Source: Sphingomonas insulae (GTDB lineage Bacteria > Pseudomonadota > Alphaproteobacteria > Sphingomonadales > Sphingomonadaceae). From it: 64,000 nucleotides of DNA. Both the position numbers and the translations under genes were made by a program. Location of the stretch: positions 128,929 through 192,928 of the forward strand of contig NZ_CP048421.1 of assembly GCF_010450875.1 (NCBI RefSeq), read 5' to 3'. Shown one piece after another: positions 53,777 to 62,803 of the stretch (positions are counted from its first letter, which is position 1; each line of letters starts with the position of its first letter). The notes under the pieces are model-generated. The model saw only the letters and a program-made list of their open reading frames with translations. It was not told where the DNA came from and did no database searches.

Positions 53777-55009
53777 TTGCCCGAAAACGCTGCGCCCCCG
53801 GCGCCGGTAATCGCCGTTGCCAAAAAGATTGCGGTTCAGATCCGTCCGCGGTCGGCCATACGTGCCTTTCTGCAAAGCGGCGCGTCGGGCGGTATTGTCC
53901 TGATCGTTGCGGCGCTTGCGGCACTGGGCATCGCCAACAGTCCGTTAGCCGCGGTGTATTTTGCGGCGCTTCAGCAGCACGTCGGACCGTTGTCGGTCCT
54001 GCACTGGATCAACGATGGCCTGATGGCGCTGTTCTTCCTGCTGGTCGGTCTCGAGATCAAGCGTGAGCTGGTCGACGGGCATCTGGCGACCTGGTCAGAC
54101 CGGGCGTTGCCGACCGTCGCGGCGCTCAGCGGCATGGTCTTGCCAGCCCTGATCTACCTGGCGATCGCCGGCTCGACGCCGCGATTGGCGCGCGGTTGGG
54201 CGATCCCATCAGCGACGGACATCGCCTTCGCCATCGGCGTGATGGCGCTGCTCGGCAGACGAGTGCCGGCATCGCTCAAGCTTTTCCTGACGACCGTCGC
54301 GATCGTCGACGACATGGGAGCGGTCGCGGTGATCGCGGTCGCCTATACCAACGCGGTGAGCGGCCCTGCGCTGCTTGCCGCCGTGCTCATCCTTGGTGTG
54401 ATGTTCGTCCTCAATCGCCTCGGCATCGTGCGCCTCTGGCCCTATCTGCTGCTCGGGCTGCTGCTTTGGGTGGCGATCTGGTCGTCCGGCATCCACGCCA
54501 CGATCGCCGGCGTGCTGACGGCCAGCCTGATCCCGATCCGCCGCTCGCCTGGCGCACCGGATGCCCGAAACTCTCCACTTCATCGGCTGGAGCATGCCCT
54601 CCAGTCGTGGGTCGCGTATGGGATCGTCCCCATCTTCGGCTTTGCCAATGCTGGCGTGTCGATGGCCGGTCTGGGCTTGGGCTCGCTGCTGGCTCCCCTG
54701 CCGCTTGGCGTCGCTGCCGGCCTGTTCGTCGGCAAACAGGTCAGCGTGCTCGGAGCCGTCTGGGCAGTGGCCCGTTTTGGCCTCGCGCGACCGCCCGGCG
54801 GTGCATCCTGGCCGCAGGTCTATGGCACGGCGCTCCTGTGCGGGATCGGCTTTACGATGAGCCTGTTCATCGCCGGGCTTGCCTTCGCAGACCCCAAACT
54901 TGTTGATGAGGTCAAGGTCGGCATCCTCGCCGGCTCGCTCCTGTCCGCGGTAAGCGGCTATGTCGTTCTCCGCTTTGCAGGATCCAGATCCCGGCAAGTC
55001 AATGCGTGA
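53777..55009 (+). CDS. nhaA: NhaA Na+/H+ antiporter
   Basis: 410 aa from a TTG with GAGG upstream. Twelve membrane segments. The NhaA core TVAIVDDMGAVAVIA with the DD pair for ion binding (about 178-179) is present, along with GLEIKRELVDGHL. It exports Na+ in exchange for two H+ at neutral to alkaline pH. The DUF389 gene follows 33 bases later. Confidence 0.95.
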   Translation: MPENAAPPAPVIAVAKKIAVQIRPRSAIRAFLQSGASGGIVLIVAALAALGIANSPLAAVYFAALQQHVGPLSVLHWINDGLMALFFLLVGLEIKRELVDGHLATWSDRALPTVAALSGMVLPALIYLAIAGSTPRLARGWAIPSATDIAFAIGVMALLGRRVPASLKLFLTTVAIVDDMGAVAVIAVAYTNAVSGPALLAAVLILGVMFVLNRLGIVRLWPYLLLGLLLWVAIWSSGIHATIAGVLTASLIPIRRSPGAPDARNSPLHRLEHALQSWVAYGIVPIFGFANAGVSMAGLGLGSLLAPLPLGVAAGLFVGKQVSVLGAVWAVARFGLARPPGGASWPQVYGTALLCGIGFTMSLFIAGLAFADPKLVDEVKVGILAGSLLSAVSGYVVLRFAGSRSRQVNA

Positions 55010-55042
55010 CCGCATGCCGCGACGTCGCCATAAGATTGCAAT

Positions 55043-56605
55043 ATGGCTGAAGTAGCTGGACATACCTCCAACCTGACCGATCGACTGGCGCGGCTCACGC
55101 TCTACCGCTGGTGGCGGCGATCGATCGTCGGCCGCGTCGACCATGAAGCGGTGGTTGCCAGGATCGTGGAGGACAGCGGCTGGTCGGCGCGCTTCGCGTT
55201 CATGACCATGATGTCCGCAGGCATCGCAGTGCTTGGTCTGCTTTTGTCCTCACCCGCCGTCGTGATCGGTGCGATGCTGATCTCGCCGCTCATGAGCCCG
55301 ATCCTGGGGTTCGGCTTCAGCCTGGCGTTGTTCGATTTTGCGGAATTGCGGCGCTCACTGAAAGCGCTGGCGATTGGAGCGGTCGCGGCAGTCGCCTTTA
55401 CGGCACTGATCGTGCTCGTCTCGCCGCTGCAAGCGCCGACGGCCGAGATCGTGGCGCGCACGCGTCCCAACCTTTTCGATCTTGCAGTAGCGCTCTTTGC
55501 CGCGCTTGCCGGCACGTTCGCCATCATCCGTGGCCGCGGCGAGACGATCGTCGGCGTCGCCATCGCGACCGCCCTCATGCCGCCTTTGGCCGTGGTCGGC
55601 TACGGGATTGCCACCCGTAACATCCCTGTCGGCGCCGGGGCCTTCGCGCTGTTCGTCACCAACTTTATTACGATCGCCCTGTCGGCGACCGCAATGGCCC
55701 GATTCTACGGCTTTGGACATCGCCTCTCCCGGCGCCAGACATGGGCGCAGACGTCGGTTCTGATTCTCGTCTTCGTCGCCATGGCTGTGCCGCTGGGCAT
55801 TTCCCTCAACCGCATCGGCCGCGAGGCGCTTGCAGTGTCGCAGACCCGCACGCTTCTGACCGACCGTTTCGGCGACGCCGCACGCGTGACCCAGCTCGAC
55901 CTCGACTTTGCGGCAGACCCCCTGCTTGTCCGCGCGGTCGTGATCACGCCGCGGGGCGCGATGCAGAAAACGCCTGTGCTGCAGGCTGCGCTCCAGGAAA
56001 AGCTCGGGCGCCCGCTTCGGCTGAATCTCGATCAGATCCTGCTCGAGGCCGGTGCGGGCGCGCTGGAAGCGCAACGCGAGGAATTACGGCAGGCCGGAGA
56101 CATGGCGGGCCAGGAGGCGCAGCGGATGACGGCGCTGAGCAAGATGATTGCGCTGGTAACGGGCGTATCGGCCGATGACGTGACGATCGACCGGGATCAT
56201 CGGCGCGCCACGGCGGCCGCGGCGCCCCTGCCTGGTGCCACGGTTGCGACCTATCGCACGCTTGAAGCGCGCGCCGCAGCCGAGACGGAGGGATGGTCCG
56301 TTATCATCGTGCCGCCACAGGCGCCGCTGCCCGAAATTGCCTTCGCGGATAATGTCGACACGCTCGACGCAGCCGCACAGAGTGCAGTGTCAACATCCGC
56401 CTGGGCTGCTCATCGCTGGAACATGCCAATGCTCGGCGTGCCTGGGCTTCCGCCTGGAATGCCCCCCGAACGACCGAACCTGTCGCAGCGGCGCGCGCTG
56501 GCGATCGCGGCCTTATTGAAGGCGAAGGGCGTAAGCGCCGTGCCGGCCGCCCCTGCCGGGCAGCGGTTTGCGTTGATGACCAACGTTGGGGCGCCCGCCC
56601 AATGA
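55043..56605 (+). CDS. DUF389 membrane protein
   Basis: 520 aa. After an N-terminal cytoplasmic segment, six membrane segments (about 45-235) include VIGAMLISPLMSPILGFGFSLALFD, the DUF389 signature, and GVAIATALMPPLAVVGYGIA. The C-terminal half is a long soluble domain not typical of the shorter family members. The function is unknown. It sits 33 bases after nhaA. Confidence 0.87.
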   Translation: MAEVAGHTSNLTDRLARLTLYRWWRRSIVGRVDHEAVVARIVEDSGWSARFAFMTMMSAGIAVLGLLLSSPAVVIGAMLISPLMSPILGFGFSLALFDFAELRRSLKALAIGAVAAVAFTALIVLVSPLQAPTAEIVARTRPNLFDLAVALFAALAGTFAIIRGRGETIVGVAIATALMPPLAVVGYGIATRNIPVGAGAFALFVTNFITIALSATAMARFYGFGHRLSRRQTWAQTSVLILVFVAMAVPLGISLNRIGREALAVSQTRTLLTDRFGDAARVTQLDLDFAADPLLVRAVVITPRGAMQKTPVLQAALQEKLGRPLRLNLDQILLEAGAGALEAQREELRQAGDMAGQEAQRMTALSKMIALVTGVSADDVTIDRDHRRATAAAAPLPGATVATYRTLEARAAAETEGWSVIIVPPQAPLPEIAFADNVDTLDAAAQSAVSTSAWAAHRWNMPMLGVPGLPPGMPPERPNLSQRRALAIAALLKAKGVSAVPAAPAGQRFALMTNVGAPAQ

Positions 56606-56773
56606 GCCACGCATGCATAATTTTGCGATCTGACGCGGGAGCTACCCTGATCGTCGTGACCGCCGCGTTCGAATATTCCACCGGTACCGGTACCGTCACT
56701 GGTCGCGAACAGCGCCTCGAACGATATCTGGGCTAGGATACCGCACCATGATCCCTTCGCCCGAGGACATCGC

Positions 56774-57982
56774 ATGATCGTCGCCATTGCTTTGGGAGTT
56801 GCCCTTATCGTCACGCTTGCGCTGACCCTCAGCCCATTCGCGCGCAGCGATGGCTGGCGTGCCACGGTCACGCCGCTCGCCTCGATCATCGGATCGGGAT
56901 TCCTGATCTGCGGGCCGCTGCTCGCCCGCGAGTTCGGCAGCGCCGCCATCCTTGCCATGGGCCTGTTGCTGGCGATCGCCTATGCGGCGGGTTGGGTCAT
57001 CCGCTTCAACATCACCCATGTCGAGAACCATCTGGCTGATGCGACCTTCAATGATCCGATCGCCTGGGTCGCGCGCATCACCCAAGGCGTCCTCGCGCTC
57101 GCCTATGCCGTCTCGGTCGCCTATTATCTGAAGCTGTTGGCTGAGTTCACGCTCAAGCCGATCGCCATTGACCCGGCGTGGCAGCCGGTTGCCGCCAACA
57201 TCATCGTGACCGTCATCATCGCGCTCATGACGCTGCTGGCGCTGGGCGGGAGCCTGCGCAAGGTCGAGCATTTTGCGCATGGGACAGTATCGATCAAGAT
57301 CGGCATCATCGCCGGCATGCTCGTCGCGCTCGGCATCGCCTGGGCCAAGGGCGGCATGATAGAACCGCTGCCGCCGGCGCGGATCTCCTGGGCCAGCATC
57401 CCGATGCTGCTCGGCCTCATCATTACCGTCCAGGGTTTCGAGACGTCGCGCTATCTCGGCCATGACTATGCCGCCGCGCTGCGGATCAAGACGATGCGTC
57501 ATGCGCAGTGGATCGCGTCCGCCATCTATCTCGCCTTCATCGCCTTGCTAACGCCGTTCCTTGCACGCGCCGCAGCGACCGAGGGAGTGGCCGGCATCCT
57601 CGACATCATGGAGTTCATCGCGCCGGCGCTCGGCATCTTCGTTTTGGCCGGGGCCGTCTCCAGCCAGCTCAGCGCGGCGGTTGCGGACTCGATCGGCTCA
57701 GGCGGTCTGGTCAACGAGGTGTCGCGGCGCAAGATCAGCGTGCCGCTGGCCTTCACCCTTGCCGGCGCGCTCGCGGTGCTGGTGGTCTGGCTGACCGATC
57801 CGTTCCAGGTCGTGGCGCTCTCGTCGCGCGCCTTTGCCCTTTTCTACGCGATGCAGTGCGTGCTGGCGCTATTGGTCTCAATTCGAAGCGGCGCAGGATC
57901 AACGCTGTATCGCGTCGGCTTCGTCGCTGTCGGCGTTATCTGCCTCGTCGCGGTATTCGTCGGTGCGCCGGCGGAAGGGTAA
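56774..57982 (+). CDS. APC-like integral membrane permease, unassigned
   Basis: 402 aa with about 11 membrane segments. The arrangement resembles amino-acid/polyamine/Na+ symporter (APC) fold proteins (ASIIGSGFLICGPLLAREFG near the N-terminus; GFETSRYLGHDY in the middle), but no specific subfamily is recognised. It is 168 bases after DUF389. The BrkB gene begins inside its last codons. The substrate is unknown. Confidence 0.75.
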   Translation: MIVAIALGVALIVTLALTLSPFARSDGWRATVTPLASIIGSGFLICGPLLAREFGSAAILAMGLLLAIAYAAGWVIRFNITHVENHLADATFNDPIAWVARITQGVLALAYAVSVAYYLKLLAEFTLKPIAIDPAWQPVAANIIVTVIIALMTLLALGGSLRKVEHFAHGTVSIKIGIIAGMLVALGIAWAKGGMIEPLPPARISWASIPMLLGLIITVQGFETSRYLGHDYAAALRIKTMRHAQWIASAIYLAFIALLTPFLARAAATEGVAGILDIMEFIAPALGIFVLAGAVSSQLSAAVADSIGSGGLVNEVSRRKISVPLAFTLAGALAVLVVWLTDPFQVVALSSRAFALFYAMQCVLALLVSIRSGAGSTLYRVGFVAVGVICLVAVFVGAPAEG

Positions 57983-58907
57983 GGCCGTCACCACGGTCAT
58001 AAGCGCGTCGCTGAGGCGGCTTGCATTGCCTCGGCATCTGCAAGCCTCGCTGGGGTCCGGTGGCAAGTGGGTCGCGCTGTCGCTCCGCGCCGTCCGCAGC
58101 GGACTCCGAGATGATTTCGGGATCGCGGCCAGCTCGATCGCCTTTGCTGCCTTTCTCGCCCTCATCCCGCTCGTCGGCCTGATCGCCGGAGCCTATGGTC
58201 TGTTCGTCCCCGGCGAAACGGTGGCCCGCAACCTTGCAAAGCTGACCGCGATCCTGCCGCGCGACGCGCGAGGAATTGTAGCGGGTGGATTGCGCGATAC
58301 GCTGACGTCCGGCCGCCCCGCCGGCGTGACGATCATCGTCTCGCTGGGCATCGCGCTGTTCAGCGCGCGCCGGGCGGGACGCTCGTTGCTCCACGGCATC
58401 AATCTGGCCTTTCGCATCGAGCGCGAGCGCCAGGGCATCCGTCGCCAGATCACGGCCATGCTGCTGGTGTTGGGATGTGCGGGCCTGGTGCTAACGGCCC
58501 TGATCTCGCTGTCGGTGCTCGCCTTCCTGCAAAGCTACGTCCCCGACGGGCTACCCGGCGCGCGGCTTGCCTCGACGATTATCCTGTTCGGATCGCTGAC
58601 GCTCGGATCGGGCATCGGCCTGATGCTGGTCTATCGCTACGCACCGGCAAGCGGAGCGGCCATTCCCTGGCGATCGGTCATGCCCGGGACGATCGCGGGC
58701 GTCGCGATGTGGTTGGGGGCGACCCTCGTGTTCCGACTCTACGTTACGCATCTCGCGCGGTTCGATGACACCTATGGATCGTTATCCGCGGCAGTCATCC
58801 TGATGCTGTGGCTGATGGTGTCCGCCTGGGCGTTGCTGCTCGGCGCACGCCTCAACGCCGAGGCGATGGATCAAGCAGGTATTGAAATCGAGGAACGCAC
58901 CGCATGA
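57963..58907 (+). CDS. YihY/BrkB-family membrane protein
   Basis: 314 aa from a GTG at 57963 that overlaps the previous gene by 20 bases; a later TTG near 58025 is possible. The family signature is seen in AASSIAFAAFLALIPLVGLIAGAYG, with a late TYGSLSAAVILMLWLMVSAWALLLGARLNAE. Six membrane segments. BrkB/YihY proteins are linked to envelope stress and serum resistance. Its stop overlaps the next ATG (ATGA). Confidence 0.88.
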   Translation: MRRRKGKAVTTVISASLRRLALPRHLQASLGSGGKWVALSLRAVRSGLRDDFGIAASSIAFAAFLALIPLVGLIAGAYGLFVPGETVARNLAKLTAILPRDARGIVAGGLRDTLTSGRPAGVTIIVSLGIALFSARRAGRSLLHGINLAFRIERERQGIRRQITAMLLVLGCAGLVLTALISLSVLAFLQSYVPDGLPGARLASTIILFGSLTLGSGIGLMLVYRYAPASGAAIPWRSVMPGTIAGVAMWLGATLVFRLYVTHLARFDDTYGSLSAAVILMLWLMVSAWALLLGARLNAEAMDQAGIEIEERTA

Positions 58908-59917
58908 GCGACGGTCAGGCCGAACATCGGTATCGCAGTCGTCTGCTGACGCTGATCGCAGCCATCTTGCTAATCGGGGCGCTGAAGGCAGCTTTTGCGG
59001 TCGTGATGCCGATCGCTTTCGCCGCAATCATTATCGCGGCGTTATGGCCGCTCAAGCGCAGGCTGGCGCGGCACATGCCGTCTTGGCTGGCCTACACGTT
59101 GACGCTGCTGTCGCTGGTCGCGATTCTCGGTGCTTTCGTCGCTGCCGTCTATTTGTCGATCGGCCAGGTCATCACCGCGCTTACGGCAAACTGGACGAGC
59201 CTGGAGCAGGGATATAGCCGGCTGGCCGGATGGGCGGCCGAGCATGGCGTGCCGATCGCGGGGACCATCAACCGTCAACGGATCATGGCCCTACTGCAGC
59301 TGCTGGCGGGCGGTGTCTATGGGTTCGTCACCTATGTCGGGTTCATCGGCATCATCGTGATGCTCGGTTTGCCCGAAGTGCCACGGCTCAAGCGCCGGTT
59401 GTACGAGATGATGGAGAGCGGCGACCGCCGCGACATGCTGGGCGCCAGCGAAGACATCTCCGCTCAAGTGCGTCGCTATCTCGGCACGACGCTGGCCACC
59501 AGCGTCCTCACCGGGGTCGCTTCGACCCTGTGGTCGTGGATGACCGGACTCGAGCTGGCTTTGGTCTGGGGCATCCTCAATTTCCTGCTCAATTTCGTCC
59601 CTGTCATCGGCAACATCGTCGGTATCGTGCCGCCGGTGCTGTTCGCCTTCGTCCAGTTCGGGGGATGGCAGACGCCCGCGCTCGTCTTCGTCGGCTTCGT
59701 CATTCTGCAACTGACCATCAGCAATGTCGTCTACCCGCTGTTGCAGGGCAAGCAGCTCAGCCTGTCGCCGCTGGCGATCATCGTCGCCATGACCTTTTGG
59801 AGCTGGGTCTGGGGCATCGCTGGCGCGCTGATCGCGGTGCCGCTGACGGCCGCGATCGTCATCATCTGCGGGCAGTTTGATCGCAGCCGCTGGATCGGCA
59901 AGCTTCTGTCGGCCTGA
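58904..59917 (+). CDS. AI-2E/PerM-family transporter
   Basis: 337 aa with eight membrane segments and the PerM/AI-2E signature (GILNFLLNFVPVIGNIVGIVPPVLFA; LSPLAIIVAMTFWSWVWGIAGALIAVPLTA). The family includes TqsA (AI-2 export) and Na+/H+ exchangers, so the substrate is uncertain. In this setting ion exchange is as likely as signal export. Coupled to brkB by ATGA. Confidence 0.88.
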   Translation: MSDGQAEHRYRSRLLTLIAAILLIGALKAAFAVVMPIAFAAIIIAALWPLKRRLARHMPSWLAYTLTLLSLVAILGAFVAAVYLSIGQVITALTANWTSLEQGYSRLAGWAAEHGVPIAGTINRQRIMALLQLLAGGVYGFVTYVGFIGIIVMLGLPEVPRLKRRLYEMMESGDRRDMLGASEDISAQVRRYLGTTLATSVLTGVASTLWSWMTGLELALVWGILNFLLNFVPVIGNIVGIVPPVLFAFVQFGGWQTPALVFVGFVILQLTISNVVYPLLQGKQLSLSPLAIIVAMTFWSWVWGIAGALIAVPLTAAIVIICGQFDRSRWIGKLLSA

Positions 59918-60031
59918 CCGATTTCTGACGATCACGAGGGAAGCGAGCCTCCCTTCGCGTTCAATCCACGATAATCGGGGCTGCAGCCATGATAGGTGAG
60001 GCACGAGAGGGATTTCGTTCGTTCGTCCCTC

Positions 60032-61480
60032 ATGAAGAACAAAACGATTTACGTATTGCTCGCCTCGGTCACGCTTACGTTTTCCGCCGTCCCCACGATG
60101 GCGCACACATCGCAGAGCGGTTTGCAGGGCACCGCGGCTTCTGCACCGAAGTGGGAAAGTCTTTGGACGAACGCCAATCGTGCCGCCCTGAAGCAGGCGC
60201 TGGCCGACCGCGCCCGCCATGGTCTTGATCACCACGCATTCCTGCCGCCCGAGGTCGACGAGCTTCCAGCGGACGCTGCGACCCGTGCCTATACCAAAGC
60301 GGCGCAAGATTATGCCAATGCCCTGGCGAACGGCATGGTCGACCCGTCGTCACTTCACGAGGTCTATACGATTGCTCGGCCGACTGCAGATCGGACAGAA
60401 ATGTTGGGTGAAGCCCTTCGCCAGAACCGTCTCGCCGAATGGCTCGACGGACTGGCCCCTGCCGATCCGGAATATAAAGCGTTGTCGCAAGCCTATGTCA
60501 CCGCGAACCGTAATGGCGACGCCGAGGAGCCTGTCATCACGCTGGCGGAGAGCATTCACGTTGATGACGTGAACCCGCGCGTTCCAGAGATCGTCAATCA
60601 ACTGGTAGGCGACGGCTATCTGGCCGCTCGGCCCTCGACCGAACCTGTCGACCTCTATTCGCCGGACATCGCGAATGCCGTGAAGGCATTGCAACGCGAT
60701 TACGGTATTCGCGAGGATGGCATAATCGGCCCCAATACGCTCGGGGTGTTGACACTCGGCCCCGGCGACCGCGCGCGAACGCTTGCCGTTGCCCTGGAGC
60801 GGCGACGCTGGCTATCCCGGACGCCGCCTGCGACCCGCATCGACGTCAATACCGCAGCCGCGGAGCTTCGCTATTACCACGACGGACAGTTGGTCGATCG
60901 CCGCAAGGTCATCGTTGGCGAGCCGGACCGTGAAACCCCGCCCCTCGGTTCGCCGATTTACCGCCTCGTCGCAAACCCGACATGGACCGTACCAAAGTCG
61001 ATTCCGGTGTCGAGAGCGACGATCCGCGCCAAAAACATGCGCCGGATCAATGGCTATTGGGTGCAACCTTCAGGGCCGGACAATGCGCTGGGTCTCGTCA
61101 AGTTCGACATGAAGAACAATCAGGCGATCTACCTTCATGACACGGCGGCTCCCGAGTTGTTCGACCGCAGTCAACGTCACCTCAGTCATGGCTGCGTTCG
61201 CGTTTCGGACGCCTTGGGCTTTGCCGCAATGCTGGCCGATCAGGAGGGCGTCGGCGATGCCTGGGCAAAGGCACATGCATCAGGCAATTACGAGACTATC
61301 GATCTTCCTCATGAGATCCCGGTCAGGCTGCTATACCACAACGCTTTTCTGGGAGACGACGGCAAGGTTGCGTTTCGTACCGATCCGTATGGCTGGAACG
61401 ACGCGATAGCCGTAGAGCTGGGATTCAATAAGAAAATGTCCCACCAAGCAAAAGCGGAAGCCATCGATATTGGTCCGTGA
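60032..61480 (+). CDS. L,D-transpeptidase (YcbB/LdtD-like)
   Basis: 482 aa from the ATG at 60032. A signal peptide is visible (NKTIYVLLASVTLTFSAVPTMA). A peptidoglycan-binding repeat lies near 215-245 (LQRDYGIREDGIIGPNTLGVL), and the YkuD catalytic domain (about 260-420) has HDTAAPELF and SHGCVRV with the catalytic Cys. It forms 3-3 crosslinks or attaches proteins to the wall, strengthening the envelope. It stands alone after the AI-2E gene. Confidence 0.92.
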   Translation: MKNKTIYVLLASVTLTFSAVPTMAHTSQSGLQGTAASAPKWESLWTNANRAALKQALADRARHGLDHHAFLPPEVDELPADAATRAYTKAAQDYANALANGMVDPSSLHEVYTIARPTADRTEMLGEALRQNRLAEWLDGLAPADPEYKALSQAYVTANRNGDAEEPVITLAESIHVDDVNPRVPEIVNQLVGDGYLAARPSTEPVDLYSPDIANAVKALQRDYGIREDGIIGPNTLGVLTLGPGDRARTLAVALERRRWLSRTPPATRIDVNTAAAELRYYHDGQLVDRRKVIVGEPDRETPPLGSPIYRLVANPTWTVPKSIPVSRATIRAKNMRRINGYWVQPSGPDNALGLVKFDMKNNQAIYLHDTAAPELFDRSQRHLSHGCVRVSDALGFAAMLADQEGVGDAWAKAHASGNYETIDLPHEIPVRLLYHNAFLGDDGKVAFRTDPYGWNDAIAVELGFNKKMSHQAKAEAIDIGP

Positions 61481-61865
61481 AAAGCCGCATTTCACTCGAG
61501 ACATTGGTGCGGTTCGATTTGCTGCGTGCTTCCCCACACGAGTTCGCTTCGCCGCCAAAGGTCGTTTTCATTCCGAGGATCCCGCCGCTTCCTCGACCTC
61601 CGACATAATCTGATTTTATCGGGCTCGAAGCGGCAAAAATTTTGACATTACGTAATTGGCGGTGATGCTGATGTAGCCGTCCGGCGACCACACGTAATTC
61701 GTAGCACTCGCTTTAAAGCAACTGCCGGTGGAAATGACTCGCGCCAGAACAAGTACAGCTTCCACTATGCTGATCCGCCTTCCCCCTGAGGCGAGGTTCT
61801 CCTGTCTGATTCACTGCCACACCGTAGGACAGACCTGACAACTCACGACAAATGAGCTGCCTGCC
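61481..61865. other. non-coding gap before cyoD
   Basis: 385 bases between convergent genes. No gene, RNA or clear terminator could be supported. Confidence 0.4.
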
Positions 61866-62180
61866 CTACATCATTCGCCCGCGCAGATCCGACATGATGA
61901 CAATTGTGCCTGATACCATCAAAACGATGATCAAGGTCGAGAACAAGATCAGGAGAAGATCATCGCGTGCGGACCGACGCAGGCTGATATGCAGGAAGTA
62001 ACGGAAGTGAACGGTCAGCTGGACCAGCGCGAGGCCGAACACCAGTCCCAAGGTTGCCCCAGCGCCGAAGGTCGGCCAGCGCACTGCCGCGAAGGCGGCC
62101 GCGGTAAGCGCCAGCGCGAGACCATAGCCGATCAGATAGCCCCGGATATCGTTCCATTTCTCGCGGCCCGGCCCCGTCAT
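61866..62180 (-). CDS. cyoD: cytochrome o ubiquinol oxidase subunit IV
   Basis: 104 aa from the ATG at 62180, which overlaps the cyoC stop (ATGA). Three membrane segments match CyoD (YLIGYGLALALTAAAFAAVRW; LGLVFGLALVQLTVHFRYFLHI; LLILFSTLIIVLMVSGTIVIM). E. coli CyoD has 109 aa. It helps assemble the Cu(B) centre of subunit I. Confidence 0.93.
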   Translation of the reverse strand: MTGPGREKWNDIRGYLIGYGLALALTAAAFAAVRWPTFGAGATLGLVFGLALVQLTVHFRYFLHISLRRSARDDLLLILFSTLIIVLMVSGTIVIMSDLRGRMM

Positions 62181-62803
62181 CGGATCAGCCCCTGAAGGTA
62201 GACGATCGAAAAGATGGCGATCCAGACAATGTCGAGGAAATGCCAGAAGAGGCCGAGCCGCAGCAGGTTGATCTTGACCCGGGCGTCGAGCCCGAACGTC
62301 GATAGCTGCACGATCATGACCACCAGCCATAGGCAACCTGCCAGAACGTGCAGACCGTGCAGCGGCACCAACGCGAAGAACGAGGACAGGAAGCCGCTCC
62401 GCGCCGGATAGGCGCCCTCCCCGATCATGGTTGCAAAGTCATGCAGTTCCAGTCCGAGGAACGCCAGCCCGAGCGCCAGCGTTATCGCCAGCCAGCCGAA
62501 GAGAACCGATCCGCTGGCCTCATATTTGACCGCGATCGAGGCCATGCCGAACGTCAGGCTGCTGGTCAGCAAGGTCAGCGTCTCGGCGAATGTCGGCCCG
62601 AGCTTGTAGGCATCGGCGGGCGTCGGCCCGCCGGCCGTCGCAGCTAACATGGTGCCGTAGACGGCGAACAGCAGCGCGAAGATCACTGCATCGCTCATCA
62701 GGAAGACCCAGAAGCCGAACACGTCGCCCTCCGCCTGCTCATGCGTATCCGTGTCGGTCGAACCCAGGTTGAGGCCGGGGTGCTTCACCTCGCCCGCATT
62801 CAT
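62177..62803 (-). CDS. cyoC: cytochrome o ubiquinol oxidase subunit III
   Basis: 208 aa from the ATG at 62803, overlapping the cyoB stop (ATGA). Five membrane segments with the subunit III signature (FGFWVFLMSDAVIFALLFAVY; FFALVPLHGLHVLAGCLWLVVM; LFWHFLDIVWIAIFSIVYL). Length fits the E. coli protein (204 aa). It stabilises the oxidase core. Confidence 0.94.
   Translation of the reverse strand: MNAGEVKHPGLNLGSTDTDTHEQAEGDVFGFWVFLMSDAVIFALLFAVYGTMLAATAGGPTPADAYKLGPTFAETLTLLTSSLTFGMASIAVKYEASGSVLFGWLAITLALGLAFLGLELHDFATMIGEGAYPARSGFLSSFFALVPLHGLHVLAGCLWLVVMIVQLSTFGLDARVKINLLRLGLFWHFLDIVWIAIFSIVYLQGLIR

Noticed and set aside
59291..60307. Long minus-strand frame opposite the AI-2E and transpeptidase genes
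   Set aside because: Arg/Asp/Gly-rich shadow of two well-supported genes.
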